Shown here: positions 58,501 to 64,000 of the stretch, in pieces
How the letters are laid out: each line of letters starts with the position of its first letter
Position numbering within the stretch: the stretch's first letter is position 1
DNA from: Lingula anatina
Taxonomy: Eukaryota > Brachiopoda > Lingulata > Lingulida > Lingulidae
DNA: 64,000 bases
Assembly: GCF_001039355.2 (NCBI RefSeq)
Contig: NW_019775717.1
Coordinates: 124,001-188,000, forward strand
Direction of reading: 5' to 3'
Notes under the pieces: generated by a model
Told to the model about the DNA's origin: nothing
What the model saw: the letters and a program-made list of their open reading frames with translations, nothing else
The model's database searches: none
Program-made: the position numbers and the translations under genes

Positions 58501-61500
58501 TGGTGTAATTATAGATAATATTGAAGTTTCTAGTTTACCTTGTTCTGACTGCGACGTGGCCGTGTACTTTAGCAGCGGGAGGGGGGGGGGAGATTCCTAG
58601 CTGAACCTCCCTATTTAGCAAAAGGTATCAAATCAAGATATTTCACTTCATAATTCTGCTTCTATCTGACGACATTTAAATTTCTGAAAGCGTATGATTT
58701 TTTCAGGTTTCTGAACTGCACTTTGACATTTTTTTGGTAATGTCAGATTAAGCAGCTGGAATATTATTCCAATTTAAACCAACCACGAAATGTCCGAAGA
58801 GTTATTTCGTTGGTTTCCTTTTAAAAGAACTATAACACGCTACACCAGCCATTGGTGTTTTGAAAAAAAAAAATGATCGATGGCCGCCTCCGACTGCTAA
58901 ACACATCAATTGTACAAGCATTTAATTTGTTATTTTCAGTTTTGCTAGAGTATTGTATTGTGTACTCCGCGATCAGTTGATATAATCTGTATTGTAATAT
59001 GAAATAATGTGTACTCAAATGGTATTAGCGACCATGTATATGAAGTGGCTACTAAAAGCAGCTGAGAGTGTTGAATATTTCCGCTGCTTCTTCAGCTGTG
59101 AAATTACTCCTCCAGAGAAAATATGTTTTGATCAAAATTTAATTTACTAAACAACAGTAAAACATATGGGCTCTTTCAGTGCAATAAATGTACGCTGTTT
59201 TAGAAAGGGGAAAGTAGGCATATATAGAAAAAAATTCAAATGCCTGAAAAATTAAGAGAATATTTTTTCTTTTCAATCACGAGTTTCATCAACCGAGCTG
59301 AAACAGGGTTAAATCTAAAATACATGCATATACAAAAAACCTGTGTTCTGTGGTCGACCACTAGTTCGAAATATACACAAATTATCATAACATCTTAATC
59401 ATTCAATAACATTCACAGACATCACGTCATAATGACGGGTCTCCCGATTCCTGCCTGATTTGCTGTAGTCTTTCCTCCTCTTCCACCTCTTATTCCCAGT
59501 GTCGCGTGTGACGCTTTGGATTAATTATTTTGCAACTGGAACTTTGTTGGCGGAGACTAAGACCGTCTAGGCGCAGTGAATCCACACGCGATGCATAAGT
59601 GCATGCTCATCGAAACATTTTTATATTTGACCCGCGAAGGGTAACGTTTATATTCTGTTAGTAAGGTCACATTTGAAACAATAAAAATAGAAAACAAAAT
59701 AATAAATAAAAACAAAACGAATAAATAAACAGACGAGTCAAGAGACAAATAAAGAACAAATTGACAGATGAACATGAATTAACAGAGAGATATAAGAAAC
59801 ATCACTCACGCCACAGAAGGATATTCCGAATATCCCTTTGAATGTTTTGGGACAAGGCTCTGCATTAAGAACACTCTGTACAGATGGTTCTGTCCCTCTG
59901 AGAAATACAGCTTCAGTTAATTGCCAAATCAAGCGTGATAGGAAAAGACGGGGAGAGAGAAAGAGCTAAGAAATAATGTAATTTTATCATTCCGGTCGGT
60001 GTATGTTGTTTCCAAACGCGAATGTAAATCCATTAAAATCCGCCTCAATAACTTAACCCTTGTAGAGTTCAAAATTATTAACTAAATATTATTTTTAAAT
60101 ATTGTCTTGGAAACGTATGCTTGAATTTTGTCAGAGAGGAAAAATAGGACGGTGGTTCAAAAAGATCGATCATTGCGCTATATAATAAAAATTGACATTG
60201 GAGTTAAAATGCCTTGTTTATATAGACTATATCCAAAAATGATTTATTTAGAATGCTGACTGATCGGCTTAATTTAAGAAATCATATTGATAAATGGCTA
60301 TGTCATAATGCAATCAACTCATTAACCTTAATACTGCCCATATTTTAAGGAAGCCTCACAACAGAGGTATAATACTGACTTATTTGCTGCTTTTTTAATG
60401 TGTTGAATCTCCCCCAAAAAAGGCGTCCTTTTTCTTGTATTGAGAAGTGCCATTTCTATTTTTCTAGACACTGAACATCTCAATTCAAGATATAGCTACA
60501 AAGCAAACATGGCATTGGAAATTCTAATACATGTAGAAACTAGCTTAATTAAGTCGTTTTTTTCTTTCTCTGTAGAAAAATTAAAGAGTTCACCTTGGGG
60601 GATCTCTCTAAATCGGATTTGTACTTGTATTTATAGTAAAACTTAAACATTCCAATAGAATTGAAAACGTCTTTGAACGCGTTCTCTCCTTTCCTTTCTA
60701 ATCGTGTGGCGTGTGCCATCGGAAACAATCAATTTCTACCTGGACCGAATAAGCGACAAAGCAAATTAATTAGCAGACGGGAAGTGAATCATTAAGTGAT
60801 TAGGTGATTATTTTTTCGATCAATGTGATGAAGCCATAATTATGTCTTGTATGTCTTTGTAAATATACATATTGAGTGTAGAGTAAGGTTTCAAAATGGC
60901 GGGCGTCTAGATTTGGAGATCTTGTTACACAATTTAACACGGGGTGAAATGACTGGAATCAATCATTTTCCCAGTAAAACTGATTAGAGCAGTCACGGCG
61001 CTTGCACAGAGAGTTGAAATATCTCTTTAAGTCGATTAATTGAGGTAGGTTGTCAGCTACCTCTCAACATGATGAATACAAGCAGAGGTTCGGTGACAGG
61101 GATCCGCAACTGTCGTAATGTGACATAAAACGTTGGAGGGAAAGCTCGTAAATGAATGAGTATTTTCCAAACAAATCAACTTCCTCGTCCCAGATGATAT
61201 CCTTGAAGTTGAATCAATTACAAAAGTGTGGCAGGTAGTTTGTATCAACGCGTGCCATTATTGTCCGTAAATGTTCACACGAGAATGATCCAATACTCAA
61301 AAAATAAAGGTGGCATTGATGGAAAACGACAACGTTACGATTCCTCGGCTAATCAAAAGGTAATGGCCAGTGTCATTTGCTCACTTCAAATAGATCAACG
61401 TAGATAGAACAGCTGGGTATGACAATAGTAACAACTACAAATATAATAAAACCTATGAATTGCTAGCTACAGGCTGTTCTTATCAATGGAACAAAAACAG

Positions 61501-63840
61501 AAATACAATACGTAGCTATTGTAGTGAAAGGTGGGCGCTGAGGTAAGTGAATGACACTTTACGAAGGCAGACTACCGTAACAGCCGCGACTTGACGAAAC
61601 AATCGAAATACTCAATAAACCGTGCTACAATACAAGGCAGTCAATAACATGCAAAAACAGAAAAAATATGAAAAAAAAACTCTGAATGGTTTTCTCGCTA
61701 ATCTGCTCTGTTTTAATTCTGCTGACAAGGATTTCCATTCCTCCTGGTAAATTGGAGATTTTTTGTAGTTTGTGTAATTTTACACTCCTCTCATAAACTT
61801 ATCCCTTGGTAATTAAAAAAAAATAGAAGGAGCGGAGTCGGTTTGCAGCTCTGTTACAGAGTAAATAGATAAATATCAAAAACCTAATTCTTACGAGCTC
61901 CAGCACAGCTATTCAGTAACTGTACGATCTTCGGCTTGCATCAATGTTAATTACAAGAACAGTTCTTTTTATTACATTACGCGCGGCTTTCGTAGCTACC
62001 GAGGGTTGTTCTATTGAATTTCGCAGGCAGGGCAATGAATTTGATAGTGTAACTGTTCCAGATTGTGTAAAATCACCATCCGGATGATAAATATTTATAC
62101 GCTAATTCCCCTTCTCAATATCTATATTTTCATTATATTCAATCACTGCAGTTTACTCGCCGTTCAATAGTACGCTTTGGAATTTGGAATTTCCCCCATA
62201 AAATTTTAATGCCGGTCCTATACAGAGAGCTGCTTAATATTTCATACGCTGATCGGAAAACCCCTAACCTCTATAATCTACTAGCACGTGTTGATTGTAC
62301 ACATCCATATAAACAGACGATGAAAGCGCGTGACTTAACTGATACTTGGTGATACCGAATCTTGTCATTACTAGAATAAAATAATTACGTTGCTCTGCGT
62401 CATATTGTTCAGATTGCTCCAATCTTCGTTACAGTGGGAATGTGAAAGGTGCAATGTATGTATTTATTGTACAAATAATTGCCAAGCTGGTGACAAACGT
62501 TTGGCAACTGCGTTATTCCCAGCCGCTGTAGCGTTAGTATTGAACTCTGGGGAAGGCAGAGAGCATATGCGGGTCATTTCAATATGGAATACACGACAAT
62601 ACTGCCCGCGTAATACATATACCCTACTGCAATGCAGGTCACACTGTGGTTAAAACAATGCAAATTTGTTCATAAAATTTCGACCGAAAAGTTATTGAAC
62701 CAAAATATTCTATTGACGCTATTTTGGCTTTATACTTTGGAGATTAATTGGGTTGAACAGAAAGCAGATCGATTGATATTCTTCGACTCCATAGGATTAC
62801 ATCGAAGGTACGCAAGTCAGCGGGTGCTTCAAAATCCGAAATCTATACACATTTTCTTCTAACGATCTATTAAGCCAACATCTTATAGAAACAACGCCAT
62901 GCACACAACGTTTTTCAATTCCAAGATCCCGCTTTATCGTGGTACTAATAATTATAATTTTAAAGGAACAGTCCGTATAAAAATCAACATATCTTATTTA
63001 AAAGCTTAAATACCTACAAATACACAGCGAACGAGCTCTAAGAGCTTGCCAAGACAAGACTATGAATAAATTAATATAAATAATAAATCAAGTTCCCTCT
63101 CAAAAATTTTAATTTAAGATGAATATAGAAAGCTATGTACAGTACCGCCACTTGGTTTGCCGCCTTCAGTTTTCTCAATAACTGGACAGATGAAGACGAC
63201 CATTGTTCTTTGTAATGGATTTTTCCTTTCGTTCTCTTTCCACAGTAAACGAATTTTAACTACAAATTTTCTCAACGCACAAATCGAAGTCTTTTTCCTG
63301 TCACATTTGTATTGTTTGCAGCTTTTGATGATCAATTTATACAGCAGATGAATCTGTCTATATTTCTCCTGAGAACACAAAATTCTTTCAGACTAAAATT
63401 TCAATTTTAAACGTTGAAATGAAGAACGAGAACATTCCATTAGACCGCCACAGGACTGAAGATCCATCTAGAAACGAGTGCAAGGCTGAACACGCTTACC
63501 ACCACAACATATCACAATCAATAAAGAAATATAAATTGATTAAAATATAAAATAAAAGTCAAGTCCTGATTGCACTTGTCCACACTGCACTTGTGGTCGT
63601 TTCCCCACCATTTTACAGTCAATGACATAATTCGATGATACAATATTCTAAAGAGTTCATGGAGCGTAGCGAGGAACGGTCCGCCCAGACCAAAATGATG
63701 AAGATGAAAATGGCAATGATCCCAAAGTCCGTAGAGATTCTTTTCCTCCAGCGCAATTATTTTGACATTTCTACCTTGGCGACGGACAGTTCTTGGGACG
63801 AGGAGGGGGCAGATTAGTGAAAATGAACAACAGATGATTG
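52535..63840. other. Gene desert downstream of a POU class IV gene
   Basis: About 11 kb without a supportable exon and with few recognisable repeats (a GA run near 55860-55880, G- and A-runs). Scattered stretches mix moderate GC with homeodomain-like words such as ATTAATTAG (for example 60700-60850). This is the 3' side of a developmental regulator, so it probably includes its 3' UTR at the right end and may hold enhancers. None can be proved from one genome. Confidence 0.45.
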
Positions 63841-64000
63841 TTAGTGGTTTACAGCAGAAAATTTCATTCTCTTCTGTTTTTGTCTCTGATTGCAGAACCA
63901 CACACGGACCACATTCTTTTTTAGATCTAATTTCTCTGCGATCTGCGCGATTTTTTCTCCCGATGGTCTGGGCTGCACGGCGAAATATGCTTCGAGAGAG
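63841..64000 (-). CDS. POU4: POU class IV homeobox transcription factor, last exon (5' part outside window)
   Basis: On the minus strand the frame (first complete codon at 63999) reads SLEAYFAVQPRPSGEKIAQI, then AEKLDLKKNVVRVWFCNQRQ, then KQKRMKFSAVNH and TAA. This is helices 1-3 of a POU homeodomain with the invariant WFCNQRQK recognition helix. The SLEAYFAVQPRPS and KRMKFSA parts are specific to class IV (Brn-3, unc-86, acj6), which specify sensory and other neurons across bilaterians. The POU-specific domain and the start lie beyond the right edge. The homeodomain ends only a few residues before the stop, as is normal in this class. Very well conserved, so certainly a real gene. Confidence 0.97.
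   Translation of the reverse strand, partial: SLEAYFAVQPRPSGEKIAQIAEKLDLKKNVVRVWFCNQRQKQKRMKFSAVNH

Noticed and set aside
63518-63840. Minus-strand frame of 127 codons overlapping the POU4 exon
   Set aside because: It is in a different frame from the homeodomain and lies in the likely 3' UTR; shadow frame.
1-64000. tRNA, rRNA or other structured RNA genes
   Set aside because: I looked for the tRNA T-loop word GGTTCGA with a fitting acceptor stem and for rRNA-like stretches and found none. A covariance-model scan would be needed to exclude them fully.

Overview
The window is nuclear DNA from an animal. It has AT-rich sequence, short exons split by GT-AG introns, long microsatellites, foldback elements and secreted multidomain proteins. 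The gene set (PAN, FN3, Caspr-type fibrinogen-like, F5/8C and SUEL domains, a Mab-21/cGAS-like gene, a POU class IV homeobox gene) points to a bilaterian, most likely a marine invertebrate such as a lophotrochozoan. I cannot name the species. The assembly has one 398-base gap (21454-21851) and four single-N joins (4627, 31308, 36371, 48067); at least two of the joins look like scaffold artefacts.

Region 1 (1-34.7 kb) is a tandem cluster of secreted adhesion- or lectin-like genes built from one kit: signal peptide, PAN/apple domain, an optional FN3 domain, and one or more copies of the fibrinogen-like domain known from neurexin IV/Caspr (CNTNAP). There are three minus-strand genes (start codons at 3317, 18998 and 25709), two plus-strand genes (start codons at 28360 and 32631) and one decayed exon at 22306. 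Every exon junction was followed by eye and the reading frames close exactly: 1044 aa for the middle minus-strand gene, 411 aa for the next, 309 and 313 aa for the plus-strand pair. The 1044-aa protein is the most elaborate: PAN, FN3, Caspr-Fib, F5/8C discoidin, SUEL galactose lectin, then two more Caspr-Fib domains, with every domain boundary at a phase-1 intron. The 1-4 kb and 15.3-19.5 kb blocks are copies of each other including introns and upstream DNA, and so are 28-30.3 kb and 32.2-34.7 kb.

Region 2 (35.3-41.7 kb) has two genes that both lose their 5' part at the single N at 36371: the last two exons of a cytosolic sulfotransferase (minus strand), and the last four exons of a Mab-21/cGAS-like nucleotidyltransferase (plus strand) whose C-terminus is fused to four membrane segments and a cysteine-rich tail. 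The latter looks like a membrane-anchored cGAS-like receptor candidate and is the most interesting single protein here.

Region 3 (41.7-63.8 kb) holds no convincing gene. It has two small inverted-repeat elements with 5-bp target duplications, a larger foldback, a LINE 3' end, a tandem duplication interrupted by a poly(A) retroposon, and about 15 kb of mostly low-repeat DNA. At the right edge lies the last exon of a POU class IV (Brn-3/unc-86/acj6) gene on the minus strand, so this desert is its downstream flank and a likely place for regulatory elements.
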